Shown here: piece after piece, positions 7,495 to 16,631 of the stretch
Layout of the letters: each line of letters starts with the position of its first letter
Numbering within the stretch: position 1 is the first letter of the stretch
DNA from: an uncultured Bacteroidales bacterium
Lineage (GTDB): Bacteria > Bacteroidota > Bacteroidia > Bacteroidales > UBA4417
NCBI GenBank assembly: GCA_903913645.1
Contig: CAIWMA010000321.1
Location: 1-34,206 of the forward strand
DNA: 34,206 nt
Direction: 5' to 3'
Notes under the pieces: generated by a model
The model's input: only the letters and a program-made list of their open reading frames with translations
What the model was told of the DNA's origin: nothing
Database searches by the model: none
Position numbers and translations under genes: made by a program

Positions 7495-8988
7495 ATGGAA
7501 CAATTCATTCTCTCCTTCGACCAGGGAACAACTAGCTCAAGAGCTGTGATTTTCGACAAGGCAGGCAACATTCGTGCTGTCGCTCAAAAAGAGTTCAAAC
7601 AGTATTTTCCAAACCCGGGTTGGGTCGAACACGATCCCAACGAAATATGGTCGTCGCAGGTGGCCGTGGCTGCTGAAGCAATCTCAGGTTTTGGCATCAA
7701 TGGAACCCAGATTGCCGGTATTGGTATCACAAACCAAAGAGAAACAACCATTGTTTGGGATCGCAAAACCGGGGAACCGGTTTATAACGCTATTGTATGG
7801 CAGGACAGACGAACAGCCGGATATTGCGATGAATTGAACAACAGAGGCTTTGCTGAAACGATCCGCGAAAAAACAGGCCTGGTCATTGATGCTTATTTTA
7901 GCGGCACGAAAATAAAATGGATACTTGACAACGTGAAAGGTGTGCGCGAGCGGGCCGAACGCGGTGAACTGGCGTTTGGCACCGTAGATTCCTGGTTGGT
8001 TTGGAAGTTAACACAGGGGCGTACTCATGTTACCGATGTATCGAATGCAAGCCGTACACTTATTTTCAACATTCAAACACTGGAATGGGATACCGAATTG
8101 CTGGCACTTATGACAATTCCAGCCTCAATGCTTCCACGGGTAGCATCCAGCAGCGAGGTGTATGATTATACTAATACTACTTTCTTTGCTTCAAAAGTTC
8201 CTATTGCTGGTATTGCAGGCGACCAACAGGCTGCCCTTTTCGGACAGATGTGCCTGGAAGAAGGCATGGTAAAAAACACGTATGGTACCGGATGCTTTAT
8301 GTTGATGAACACTGGCAAAAAACCATTTATCTCCAAGCACAAACTGCTCACAACTATTGCATGGCAGATTAACGGGGAAACCACCTATGCCCTCGAAGGA
8401 AGCATTTTTATGGGTGGCGCTATAGTGCAGTGGCTGCGCGATGGTCTGGGAATTATAAACTCCTCGTCCGAAGTTGAAACGCTCGCAGCTTCTGTCGACG
8501 ACAACGGTGGCCTTTATTTTGTGCCCTCATTTACCGGGATGGGTGCTCCTTATTGGGATCAGTATGCTCGTGGCATGATGATTGGCCTCAGCCGTGGAAC
8601 TGACCGGGCCCACATTGCACGTGCGGCACTCGAGGGTATCGCTTTCCAGACTATGGACGTACTTAAAGTTATGGAAATGGATACGGATTTAAAAATCAAG
8701 CAATTGCGGGTTGATGGAGGTGCCTGTGCCAATAACCTGATGATGCAGTTTCAGGCTGACATCCTTAACACCTCTGTAATAAGGCCTAAACTTATTGAAA
8801 CCACAGCCATGGGAGCAGCCTATTTGGCCGGACTAGCAACCGGTTTCTGGGAAAACACCGACGAAATTAAAAAGCAATGGCAACCAGACAGGCAATTTGA
8901 TCCGGAAAGGAAACCGGAACAAATGAACAAAATGAAAGAAGAATGGGCCGATGCTGTAAATCGTGCAAAATCGTGGATAAAAGACTAA
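7495..8988 (+). CDS. glpK: Glycerol kinase
   Basis: A 497-residue FGGY-family kinase that converts glycerol and ATP to glycerol-3-phosphate. The N-terminal phosphate-binding loop is [14 protein letters not shown]. Substrate residues lie in [19 protein letters not shown] and [10 protein letters not shown], and the FGGY hallmarks are [13 protein letters not shown] and [12 protein letters not shown]. The C-terminal [19 protein letters not shown] and [18 protein letters not shown] are textbook glycerol kinase. It lies between glpD and glpF in one operon, with only 21 bases to glpF. The protein is complete and of the usual length. Confidence 0.97.
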   Translation: MEQFILSFDQGTTSSRAVIFDKAGNIRAVAQKEFKQYFPNPGWVEHDPNEIWSSQVAVAAEAISGFGINGTQIAGIGITNQRETTIVWDRKTGEPVYNAIVWQDRRTAGYCDELNNRGFAETIREKTGLVIDAYFSGTKIKWILDNVKGVRERAERGELAFGTVDSWLVWKLTQGRTHVTDVSNASRTLIFNIQTLEWDTELLALMTIPASMLPRVASSSEVYDYTNTTFFASKVPIAGIAGDQQAALFGQMCLEEGMVKNTYGTGCFMLMNTGKKPFISKHKLLTTIAWQINGETTYALEGSIFMGGAIVQWLRDGLGIINSSSEVETLAASVDDNGGLYFVPSFTGMGAPYWDQYARGMMIGLSRGTDRAHIARAALEGIAFQTMDVLKVMEMDTDLKIKQLRVDGGACANNLMMQFQADILNTSVIRPKLIETTAMGAAYLAGLATGFWENTDEIKKQWQPDRQFDPERKPEQMNKMKEEWADAVNRAKSWIKD

Positions 8989-9009
8989 TAACATCTAAAA
9001 ATAGAAAAA

Positions 9010-9750
9010 ATGGAAAAAGCTTTGATTTATGAAGTTATTGGAACAGCGATTCTGATACTGATGGGTGGTGGCGTTGTAGCCAACTCAATTCTTGATAAGA
9101 CTAAAAGTAACGGTGCCGGTTGGGTCAACATTACTTTCGGATGGGGATTTGCTGTGTTTCTGGGGGTTATAGTGGCAGGGCCTTATTCGGGGGCACACTT
9201 AAACCCTGCGGTTACTATAGGACTTGCCGTTGCCGGGTTATTCCCCTGGTCTTCAGTTTTAGGATATGTGCTGGCTCAAACTATAGGTGCTTTCCTTGGA
9301 GCGGTGCTTGTTTACATATTCTTTAAAAACCATTTTGACGCCACTGATGATGCAGAAGCCAAGCTGGCTGTCTTCTCCACAATGCCTGCCATAAAGAACT
9401 TGTTTCATAATGTAATGGCAGAGGTGATTGGGACGTTTGTTCTCATTTTTGTAATCCTCAACCTGGCCGGCCCTTCTATTAAGGGTGGCTCTTTCACCGG
9501 TGTAAATATCGGACTTGGTTCAATCGGCGCTCTTCCTGTTGCATTGCTGGTGGTTGCGATTGGCATGTCGCTGGGCGGTGTAACCGGTTATGCTATTAAC
9601 CCGGCCCGCGATCTTGGCCCGCGTATGGCTCACTTTCTGTTACCTATCAGAGGTAAACGTAACAGTGGCTGGTCGTATGCATTGATTCCTGTTCTAGCTC
9701 CTGTTGCTGGTGCAGTTCTGGCTTCATGGCTTTATCTGGCCTTGACATAA
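9010..9750 (+). CDS. glpF: Glycerol facilitator (aquaglyceroporin)
   Basis: A 246-residue MIP-family channel with six membrane helices and two half-helices, allowing glycerol to cross the inner membrane. The two pore motifs are intact: NPA at 65-67 (SGAHLNPAVTIG) and NPA at 197-199 (YAINPARDLGPR). The aspartate directly after the second NPAR (D201) marks glycerol-conducting members rather than strict water channels, which together with glpK and glpD supports glycerol as substrate. It is the third gene of the glp operon. A large inverted repeat follows it before the next gene. Confidence 0.95.
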   Translation: MEKALIYEVIGTAILILMGGGVVANSILDKTKSNGAGWVNITFGWGFAVFLGVIVAGPYSGAHLNPAVTIGLAVAGLFPWSSVLGYVLAQTIGAFLGAVLVYIFFKNHFDATDDAEAKLAVFSTMPAIKNLFHNVMAEVIGTFVLIFVILNLAGPSIKGGSFTGVNIGLGSIGALPVALLVVAIGMSLGGVTGYAINPARDLGPRMAHFLLPIRGKRNSGWSYALIPVLAPVAGAVLASWLYLALT

Positions 9751-9811
9751 ACTCTTCATTTTTACATAAAATTCCTTCTTTTCGGTAATGATATGGCTCC
9801 CAAATCATGAG

Positions 9812-9859
9812 GGCAGGCTAGGATTATGCAGCATAAAACAGTCATGTTCTTAGCCTGCC
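9812..9859. repeat. Inverted repeat between glpF and the barrel-protein gene
   Basis: GGCAGGCTA (9812-9820) and TAGCCTGCC (9851-9859) are perfect 9-base complements around a 30-base loop. The loop contains its own small hairpin (TTATG-CAG-CATAA, 9824-9836). No T-run follows, so it may be a processing or stability element or an attenuator between glpF and the downstream gene. A second small palindrome, CCGGAT-A-ATCCGG, lies at 9904-9916. Confidence 0.55.
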
Positions 9860-9950
9860 TATCTTGATTATTTAAAAAGTAAACAAAATACAAATAATTT
9901 CTTCCGGATAATCCGGGGAATAATAACCTTACTCAAATTAATACTAAACC

Positions 9951-10670
9951 ATGAAAAAAATTACTGGAATTCTATTAAGTATCTTACTGCTATCAGGAAT
10001 AATTGTTAATGCCCAAGGCAAATTTGATGTCGGGCTCACTATTAAAAATATGCATTACTGGCGTGGATTACGTGTTAGCAATGGTTTTGTTACTGCACCA
10101 ACAGTAGGTTATTACAATAGCGGATTTTCGGCCTTTGTTTGGGGTGGGATGTCAGTGGACGGAAACTATAAAGAAGTTACCCACATTGTAAGCTATGTAA
10201 AAAATGGTTTTGGAATTACCTATACCGACATTTTTAACTTTTCCGGTGTCAAAAATGTGGAATTTTTTAATTACAAACAGGATGAAACTATCCACCTGTG
10301 TGATCTGGCGCTAAGTTATGATTTTCAGGATAAATTGCCACTAAGGTTAACATGGGCAACTATTTTGTATGGTAATGACCGTGCAGCAGAAAGCGGCAAC
10401 AGCCGTTACTCAACGTATACTGAGGCTGCTTTCCCGGTTAAAATGGAATCATATAATATCGAACCATTTATTGCTGCAGGGTTTGCATTAAATGGAAATG
10501 ATGGTAAATCATTATATACTGATAACGAGGTTGCGGGCATTGTGAACGTGGGTTTAGCTGTTGGTAAAAAAGTTATGATCGGTAACTATGCGCTAGCGGT
10601 AACCGGAAAACTAGGTTACAACCTGGCATTGAATCAGGCTTCGGTAGAAATTGCCATGAAATTATTCTGA
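9951..10670 (+). CDS. Secreted beta-barrel-like protein linked to glp operon
   Basis: A 239-residue protein of unrecognised family. Residues 1-21 are a signal peptide (lysines, a LLSILLLSG core, cleavage after VNAQ). The mature part alternates aromatic and polar residues in strand-like stretches (MHYWRGLRVSNGFV, FSAFVWGGMSV, FGITYTDIFNF) and ends in a C-terminal phenylalanine (IAMKLF), as outer-membrane beta-barrels do. I infer an outer-membrane protein with roughly 10-12 strands. It lies 200 bases after glpF on the same strand and may be co-transcribed. A role in moving glycerol or glycerophosphodiesters across the outer membrane is attractive but rests only on context. Confidence 0.7.
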   Translation: MKKITGILLSILLLSGIIVNAQGKFDVGLTIKNMHYWRGLRVSNGFVTAPTVGYYNSGFSAFVWGGMSVDGNYKEVTHIVSYVKNGFGITYTDIFNFSGVKNVEFFNYKQDETIHLCDLALSYDFQDKLPLRLTWATILYGNDRAAESGNSRYSTYTEAAFPVKMESYNIEPFIAAGFALNGNDGKSLYTDNEVAGIVNVGLAVGKKVMIGNYALAVTGKLGYNLALNQASVEIAMKLF

Positions 10671-10804
10671 TTCCGCTATCCTCTGCAAACAATAGTTTTA
10701 ACAGAAAATCCTGTCGGTTAAAGCATTAAATTACTTTTAAGAAATTCCGGATCGGAAAAAGTGCCCAAAAAAATGCCTGGTAGTTATAACGCAGAAGTCA
10801 TGCA

Positions 10805-11278
10805 CTAATCATGAAGCACCACCAGACCATAATGGCCAACATTGTAACCTTCGTTCATTTGCAAAGCGCGAAGTACGATTTTATAGCGACCCGTTTCCGT
10901 GACATCATACAGAATGGTCATTGTGCCTTCGCTGAGCTCGCCGGTTTTTATATAATCCCAGCCTGTATCGGTTTCCTTATATAATTCTATACCGATTTTT
11001 GCTATCCGGTAATCGCCGTAAGCAAGGAAACCATAGCTGTAATCTTTCGTAAGATTCCGGCAAATTTCTTTAGGACTGTCCTGAAACACAAGATCGAACT
11101 CAATATGCACAATTTCAACATCACTTTCTTCGATGGCTTTTACAACATCGCTCAATGAATTTATTACAGGCTTCATCGAAGTGCCTTTTTCATTATCGAG
11201 TTCTTTTCCCGATTGAGCAAAGGCAGAAAAACTTAAGATTAATAAAATAGAAATCAGTAACAGTGAGCGCTGTTTCAT
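10805..11278 (-). CDS. Small secreted protein, unknown function
   Basis: A 157-residue protein that I do not recognise. Residues 1-22 form a clear signal peptide (KQR, then LLLISILLILSFSAFAQ). The mature protein is acidic at its N-terminus. It then has a region of alternating strands (DYRIAKIGIELYKE, YDVTETGRYKIVLRALQM), which suggests a small beta-sandwich like the pre-peptidase or lipocalin-like domains found in many envelope proteins. It is transcribed alone on the minus strand, convergent with the barrel-protein gene, and preceded by a plausible promoter. No catalytic motif is visible. Confidence 0.75.
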   Translation of the reverse strand: MKQRSLLLISILLILSFSAFAQSGKELDNEKGTSMKPVINSLSDVVKAIEESDVEIVHIEFDLVFQDSPKEICRNLTKDYSYGFLAYGDYRIAKIGIELYKETDTGWDYIKTGELSEGTMTILYDVTETGRYKIVLRALQMNEGYNVGHYGLVVLHD

Positions 11279-11367
11279 GAGACAGATCTTTAAATGGTTA
11301 GGAAGAAAATTTCTTATTTGAATGGGATAAGTAAAATTAAGAAATTAGTCTTAAATGACATAAAGCA

Positions 11368-11396
11368 CAAAGGTGGTTTTAACAATTTGATACCAA
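11368..11396 (-). promoter_or_regulatory. Putative promoter of the small secreted protein gene
   Basis: On the minus strand TTG (11396-11394), 18 bases, then CACCTTTG (11375-11368, one mismatch to TAnnTTTG). A perfect 7-bp inverted repeat, CAATTTG-atac-CAAATTG (11383-11400), overlaps the -33 side and could be an operator. Confidence 0.45.
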
Positions 11397-11497
11397 ATTG
11401 TCTTAATTGCCGGCAAATGACCAGGCATAGTTCTCTAACTGAATTTCTGCATTTTAGCCAGGGCTTGAATTGAAGTCACTCCTTGATTATGAATTTA

Positions 11498-12925
11498 TTA
11501 TGCATAATCAAGCTTCACCGTATTTGTCTGTCCGGCTACATAAATAGGCGTGCTGGCAACTTTAATCAAAAGATCACCTTTTTTGATGCGACCTTCAGCA
11601 ATCAGCTGGTCTGTAAGGGATTTAAACGTTTTAGTTGTTGAAGTAACAATTTTGTCGAAGTAGAAACCTCTGATTCCCCACACAAGATTGAGCCTGCACA
11701 ATAAAAATCTGTTACCGGTAAATATAAATATATCCTGTTTTGGTCGCTGGCTGCTGATGCGTTGTGCAGAGTAACCGGTAATAGTCATCGCTATAATGGC
11801 ATTGGCATTCGATTCAATTGCCAGGTTACAGGCGGCCGAAAGTACCGAGTCGGAAATATGCCTTTTTCTATCTGCTTGATTGGAATGATGAGGCTTGTTA
11901 TAAATATCATCTGTTTGCTCAACTTCCCAGATGATCTTCTGCATAGTTTCCACAACTTCTTCAGGGTAAAGCCCAACAGAAGTTTCACCGCTCAGCATCA
12001 CTGCATCAGCCCCGTCAAGCACTGAGTTGGCAACATCATTTACTTCGGCACGGGTGGGCCTGATATTGCTTATCATGCCTTCCATCATCTGGGTAGCAAC
12101 AATAATTGGTTTGGAATACTGGTTGCATTTGCGGATAAGTTTTTTCTGGACTAACGGCACCTGTTCCAATGGAAGCTCAACGCCCAGGTCGCCACGGGCA
12201 ACCATTATACCGTCAGATTCTGCTATGATCTCATCCATGTTTTTTACAGCATCGGGTTTTTCAATTTTAGCAATAATCCCCGGCATATTAACAGGACTGC
12301 CGAATTCATTGATTGCAGCTTTCAGATGCCGGATATCATCTGCTTTCCTTACAAAAGAGAGAGCAATCCAGTTGAGTTCGTGCTCAAGGATAAAAGCAAG
12401 GTCACGTTTGTCTTTTTCGGTTAAGGATGGAAGTGAAACGACTGTGTTGGGCAGGTTGACTCCCTTTTTGCCGGATAAGATTCCTCCATGGATCACTTTG
12501 GCTCTCACTTCATCTACGCCGTTGGTTTCAATAACCCGGAAAAGCAGTTTCCCGTCATCGAGCAGAAGGTCTTCGCCTGGTTTTACATCGCGGGCAAATT
12601 CAGGATATGTAATATATAACCGATCGGCAGTGCAATCGCATTCCGTTGTTGTAAAAACCAGTTCGTGCCCGTCGTACATCATTGCTTCTTTATTGGTAAA
12701 TGCCCCGATGCGGATTTTAGGTCCCTGCAAATCACCAAGTAAAGCAATATGAGTTCCAAATTCAGCATTAAGCGAACGCACATTTTCAATAACAGCAAGG
12801 TGTTCGCTATACGCACCATGCGAAAAATTTAACCGGAATACATCAACACCGGCTTTAATAAGTTTACCTAACATTTCGCGGCTCGAACATGCGGGGCCAA
12901 CAGTTGCAACAATTTTTGTTTTCAT
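11498..12925 (-). CDS. pyk: Pyruvate kinase
   Basis: A 475-residue pyruvate kinase that transfers phosphate from phosphoenolpyruvate to ADP in the last step of glycolysis. N-terminal motifs are KIVATVGPAC and VFRLNFSHG. The active-site region includes IAKIEKPDAV (catalytic lysine), MVARGDLGVELPLEQVP (metal and phosphate ligands), ATQMMEGM and the RAEVNDVANSVLDGADAVMLSGETS block. The C-terminal regulatory domain is present, so the length is normal. The gene begins 19 bases after the stop of the upstream CDF transporter gene, so the two are probably one transcript. Confidence 0.97.
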   Translation of the reverse strand: MKTKIVATVGPACSSREMLGKLIKAGVDVFRLNFSHGAYSEHLAVIENVRSLNAEFGTHIALLGDLQGPKIRIGAFTNKEAMMYDGHELVFTTTECDCTADRLYITYPEFARDVKPGEDLLLDDGKLLFRVIETNGVDEVRAKVIHGGILSGKKGVNLPNTVVSLPSLTEKDKRDLAFILEHELNWIALSFVRKADDIRHLKAAINEFGSPVNMPGIIAKIEKPDAVKNMDEIIAESDGIMVARGDLGVELPLEQVPLVQKKLIRKCNQYSKPIIVATQMMEGMISNIRPTRAEVNDVANSVLDGADAVMLSGETSVGLYPEEVVETMQKIIWEVEQTDDIYNKPHHSNQADRKRHISDSVLSAACNLAIESNANAIIAMTITGYSAQRISSQRPKQDIFIFTGNRFLLCRLNLVWGIRGFYFDKIVTSTTKTFKSLTDQLIAEGRIKKGDLLIKVASTPIYVAGQTNTVKLDYA

Positions 12926-12944
12926 ATTTTGAGATATATCGTGA

Positions 12945-13862
12945 TCAGACTTTTTGATTTCTTACGGAATCCTGGGCTTCAATGTAAATAGTGCCTATTT
13001 CGGGAATTTCTTTTTTTAGTTCCAACTTCAAATGCTCTATAATATCCTCTACTTCAAATCCTTTAATATCATCATTTACATCTACAGAAAGCAAAACCAG
13101 GTATTTGCTGTCGCCCATTACCATAGATTGTATCCGATTAATATGACCTATTTTTTTATACTTGTGAATAATAGTTCGCACTAACAGCCGTCTTTCGCGC
13201 GGCAGACTTTCGCCGACAATCAGGTTTTTTACTTCCCCGATCAGAAGTATAGATACAGATAAAAGCAATACTCCAACAAAGATACTTCCTATAGCATCGA
13301 AAACAGGATTTACCAGCCAGGCCAGTAATGTTGAAGCCAATACCAACAATAGACCCGCCATTGCAGCAGAGTCTTCAAGTACAACTACAATCAGGCTTAC
13401 TTGCGTTGAGGCCCTGATGGCCTTAAAAAATGAAAGTTTCGTGGTCTTCCTGAATTCCCCAAACGCCACCTGGAATGATTTGGCTTCAATTACAATCGAA
13501 CTGAGTAAAACAGCAAAAATCCAGAACACATGAGTAAGTTTTTCCGGATGCATGAGTTTATGAAAGCCTTCATAAATGGAAAACATGGCCCCTACGAAAA
13601 ACAGCAAAACCGCTACCATCAGCGACCAGAAGAATACTTCGTTGGCGTACCCGAAACTATGCATTTCGCTGGGAGACTTTTTAGCTCTTTTTTGACCAAT
13701 CAGCAGTAAAATTTGGTTAAAGCTGTCGGCAGTTGAATGTATAGATTCGGCCAGCATTGCTGTACTTCCTGTTATAAAAGCTACAATATATTTAATAATT
13801 GCGATCAACAGGTTGCCTGCCAGTGCAAAAACAATTGCTTTGTTTGATCCGTGACTACTCAT
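12945..13862 (-). CDS. Cation diffusion facilitator transporter, ZnT9-like
   Basis: A 305-residue membrane transporter of the CDF family, expected to export Zn2+ or similar divalent metals by proton antiport. Six hydrophobic helices lie within residues 8-220, followed by a cytoplasmic alpha/beta domain (about 225-300). The first metal-site motif is intact: H42-S-T-A-D46 in ESIHSTADSFNQ. The second site, normally HxxxD in helix 5, is replaced by E163-D164 in VVVLEDSAAMAG, a pattern I associate with the ZnT9/SLC30A9 branch. Substrate and direction are therefore less certain than for a canonical zinc exporter. It is probably co-transcribed with pyk. Confidence 0.87.
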   Translation of the reverse strand: MSSHGSNKAIVFALAGNLLIAIIKYIVAFITGSTAMLAESIHSTADSFNQILLLIGQKRAKKSPSEMHSFGYANEVFFWSLMVAVLLFFVGAMFSIYEGFHKLMHPEKLTHVFWIFAVLLSSIVIEAKSFQVAFGEFRKTTKLSFFKAIRASTQVSLIVVVLEDSAAMAGLLLVLASTLLAWLVNPVFDAIGSIFVGVLLLSVSILLIGEVKNLIVGESLPRERRLLVRTIIHKYKKIGHINRIQSMVMGDSKYLVLLSVDVNDDIKGFEVEDIIEHLKLELKKEIPEIGTIYIEAQDSVRNQKV

Positions 13863-14021
13863 TCAAATTGGATGAAAAATGGGAATTAGAAAAAATCGTA
13901 TCTGGAAATTTGCCCTTCTAAGCAACTTCTTTAGCCAATAAAATGTTTTTCTCCTTTGTATAAAAGCTATTTAAAGATTCGAAAGGATAAGGAAACAAGC
14001 AGCAGCTTCAATTTGCATATA

Positions 14022-14029
14022 CAAATATA
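14022..14029 (-). promoter_or_regulatory. Putative -7 element of CDF-pyk transcript
   Basis: Minus-strand TATATTTG is a perfect TAnnTTTG match, with CTG (14053-14051) 21 bases before it in place of TTG. The implied leader is about 155 bases. Confidence 0.5.
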
Positions 14030-14079
14030 CAATTTCTGAAAATACTATTTCAGTGTATAAAAAGAATAAAAGGATTAAA

Positions 14080-14814
14080 TTATACTTTCTCGCTTTCGAG
14101 CTGCAGCAATGCTTTCATGGCTGCATCCTGTTCTGCTCCTTTGATAGAATAGTCGCGGCCTTTACCAAGTGAAATTTTGTCGACAAGTACGTCGACAACA
14201 TATTGTTTGTTGTAACCGTGCCCCACCTCGTTAAGGATCACAAATTCCACCGAACGCTTTTCCCTCTGCGACCATTCAATGATCCGGCTTTTGTAATTGG
14301 TATTGTTATTTTCGAGATCCTGCAGGTCGAAATGTTGCTTTATAATCTTTTCGATAATAATCTGCCTGGTGAAATTGTAGCCTTTATCAAGGTAAATAGC
14401 ACCGATCAACGCTTCAAATGCATCGCCTTTCATCGATCGATACACGTTGTTGTTCTCAGTATTGGCCGTAATCAGGGTATCGATACCCAATTTCTGCGAA
14501 AGCTTATTCAGTTGTACACGGCTTACAATACGCGAACGCATTTCGGTAAGGAAACCTTCGTCCTTATAAGGAAACATCTTGAAAAGGTGATCGGCAACCA
14601 CAGCGCTGAGTATGGCATCGCCTAAATACTCCAGCCTTTCGTTGCTCACCCGGCTGCCATTATTGAGTTCAATAGCCTGCGATTTATGGCGAAAGGCAAG
14701 TTTATACAAAAAAATATTCCCTGGATAATACCCGAAAATATTTTTCAAAGCTACGAAAAGCTGTTTATCTTCAGAGAGAAAAACCCTTATAGGATTTATG
14801 ACGTTGAAAGCCAA
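14080..14814 (-). CDS. rnc: Ribonuclease III
   Basis: A 244-residue RNase III that cleaves double-stranded RNA in rRNA and mRNA processing. The catalytic signature NERLEYLGDAIL is at residues 58-69, and the second acidic cluster is in GDAFEALIGAIYLDKGY. A C-terminal dsRNA-binding domain runs from about residue 170 and ends in KGAEQDAAMKALLQLES. The best start is TTG at 14814, two bases after the fabF stop codon. The following residues (NPIRVFLSEDKQLF) fit the N-terminus seen in other Bacteroidota, and no ATG is nearby. Third gene of acpP-fabF-rnc. Confidence 0.95.
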   Translation of the reverse strand: MAFNVINPIRVFLSEDKQLFVALKNIFGYYPGNIFLYKLAFRHKSQAIELNNGSRVSNERLEYLGDAILSAVVADHLFKMFPYKDEGFLTEMRSRIVSRVQLNKLSQKLGIDTLITANTENNNVYRSMKGDAFEALIGAIYLDKGYNFTRQIIIEKIIKQHFDLQDLENNNTNYKSRIIEWSQREKRSVEFVILNEVGHGYNKQYVVDVLVDKISLGKGRDYSIKGAEQDAAMKALLQLESEKV

Positions 14815-14816
14815 AA

Positions 14817-16070
14817 TTACTCAACAAATTTCTTAAAAATAAGCGTAGCGTTGTGTCCACCAAAACCAAACGTGTTACTCAAAGCAACATTAACTGTGGT
14901 ATGCAAAGCTTTGTTAAATACATATGTGAGTGATTGATCAACCTCTGGATCATCAGTAAAATGGTTGATTGTAGGAGGAATAATATCGTTCTGTAAAGCA
15001 AAAATAGATGCCATAGCTTCAACTGCACCAGCTGCACCAAGCAAATGGCCGGTCATTGATTTGGTTGAATTAACATAAACTTTTGCCGAATGTTCGCCAA
15101 ACAGTTTAGCCAAAGCTGCTGTTTCGGCAACATCACCAAGACCAGTAGAAGTACCATGGGTATTAACGTGATCAATATCCATTATGGTCATTCCGGCATC
15201 TTTTATAGCTGAACGCATTGCATTGAGTGCACCCAATCCTTCAGGATGTGGTGCGGTTATGTGATATGCATCAGCACTCATACCCGCTCCTGCAACTTCG
15301 GCGTAAATCTTAGCACCTCTTGCAATTGCATGGTCAAAATCTTCAAATATTAAGGCTGCACCACCTTCTCCCATAACAAATCCGTCACGGTCCTTATCAA
15401 ACGGACGAGATGCTGTTGCTGGATCATCATTACGCGTTGAAAGAGCATGCATGGCATTAAAAGCTCCAACACCCATAACATTAATTGCAGCTTCAGAGCC
15501 TCCGGTTACAAAAGCATCAGCCATACCTAGCCTGATATAGTTGTACGCATCAATTAACGCATTGGCAGAAGAAGCGCAAGCAGAAACGGTAGCAAAATTC
15601 GGGCCTCTGAATCCGTAACGGATCGATATCTGACCTGCCGCAATATCGGCAATCATCTTCGGTATCATCAGCGGACTGAAGCGAGGGGTACCATCGCCAG
15701 CGTTGAAACCTGAAATCTCTTCGAATATGGTAGTCATACCACCAATTCCCGATGCCCAGATAACGCCAACACGATCATGATCCACATTTTCGGCATCAAT
15801 CCCGGAATCTTTCACCGCTTCATCGGCACAAATCATACCGTAAAGAGTAAAAGGATCAAATTTCCGAACCTCTTTGCGGTCGAAAAAATTTAACGGGTCG
15901 AAATTTTTGACTTGACAAGCAAACTTTGTTTTAAATTTACTTGTATCGAAATGTGTGATAGGGCCAGCACCACTAACCCCATTAACCAAGCCACTCCAGT
16001 ATTCCGGAGCTGTATTGCCTAATGGAGTCAGTGCGCCAAGGCCGGTAACTACTACTCGCCTTAACTTCAT
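14817..16070 (-). CDS. fabF: Beta-ketoacyl-ACP synthase II
   Basis: A 417-residue condensing enzyme that elongates acyl-ACP with malonyl-ACP in type II fatty acid synthesis. The catalytic triad is visible: C165 in TVSACASSAN, H305 in NTHGTSTGLGD and H342 in KSMTGHLLGAAGAVEA. The C-terminal NTFGFGGHN loop is also present. The N-terminal RRVVVTGLGALTPLG and full length are typical. The gene starts 14 bases after acpP and ends two bases before rnc, so the three form a tight operon. Confidence 0.97.
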   Translation of the reverse strand: MKLRRVVVTGLGALTPLGNTAPEYWSGLVNGVSGAGPITHFDTSKFKTKFACQVKNFDPLNFFDRKEVRKFDPFTLYGMICADEAVKDSGIDAENVDHDRVGVIWASGIGGMTTIFEEISGFNAGDGTPRFSPLMIPKMIADIAAGQISIRYGFRGPNFATVSACASSANALIDAYNYIRLGMADAFVTGGSEAAINVMGVGAFNAMHALSTRNDDPATASRPFDKDRDGFVMGEGGAALIFEDFDHAIARGAKIYAEVAGAGMSADAYHITAPHPEGLGALNAMRSAIKDAGMTIMDIDHVNTHGTSTGLGDVAETAALAKLFGEHSAKVYVNSTKSMTGHLLGAAGAVEAMASIFALQNDIIPPTINHFTDDPEVDQSLTYVFNKALHTTVNVALSNTFGFGGHNATLIFKKFVE

Positions 16071-16084
16071 CGAATGGATTTTAC

Positions 16085-16321
16085 TTATTTCGCGTTGCTT
16101 TCTAAGTAAGTGATAGCATCACCTACTGTACTGATTTTTTCAGCCTGATCGTCAGGAATAGCAATGTTGAATTCTTTTTCGAATTCCATAATCAGTTCAA
16201 CGGTGTCCAATGAATCGGCACCCAGGTCGTTGGTGAAACTTGCTGCAGGGTTTACTTCTTTTTCGTCTACTCCCAGCTTATCAACGATGATAGCTTTTAC
16301 TCTTGTTGCAATGTCGGACAT
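16085..16321 (-). CDS. acpP: Acyl carrier protein
   Basis: A 78-residue acidic carrier protein that holds growing acyl chains on a phosphopantetheine arm. The attachment serine is S37 in the invariant [17 protein letters not shown]. Length and charge are typical. It is the first gene of acpP-fabF-rnc, with a well-formed Bacteroidota promoter about 30 bases upstream. Confidence 0.98.
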   Translation of the reverse strand: MSDIATRVKAIIVDKLGVDEKEVNPAASFTNDLGADSLDTVELIMEFEKEFNIAIPDDQAEKISTVGDAITYLESNAK

Positions 16322-16631
16322 TGTTGTACGCTTTAATTGGTTTAAGGCTGCAAAGAAATAACAATTTCATCGATAAAACAATAATTACTCTGATTATTTT
16401 AGGCCTGATCATATTAATGCCCTAAATACCAATAATATACACCAATTGTTAAATTCGTTTTCAAGTACAGCAACTTGTTTATTTGGTTTTTTTTCGGGGC
16501 TTTAAGCTAAAAAATAAGGTAAAAGTCGCTGGTTTTTTGTTATTTTGAATCCGAAAAGGATTACTACCTTCTTCTCTGGAATCCGATGTAGAATAAATAG
16601 CTTCCTAACTTAATATACAAAAAATGTTTCC
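16322..16631. other. Divergent spacer between acpP and purN
   Basis: It holds the acpP promoter (16351-16381). Just beyond that lies a 6-bp inverted repeat, TTTAGG (16398-16403) and CCTAAA (16421-16426), that could be a regulator site. I see no convincing purN promoter; TTATTTTG near 16540 is one mismatch from the -7 element. No gene is visible. Confidence 0.6.
16351..16381 (-). promoter_or_regulatory. acpP-fabF-rnc promoter
   Basis: On the minus strand TTG (16381-16379), a 20-base spacer, then TTTCTTTG (16358-16351), one mismatch from TAnnTTTG. The leader would be about 25 bases. Confidence 0.65.

Noticed and set aside
12027-12752. Open frame of 241 codons on the plus strand opposite pyk
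   Set aside because: It is fully antisense to a highly conserved pyruvate kinase. Its translation is rich in S, R and I without domain pattern, as expected of a mirror frame.
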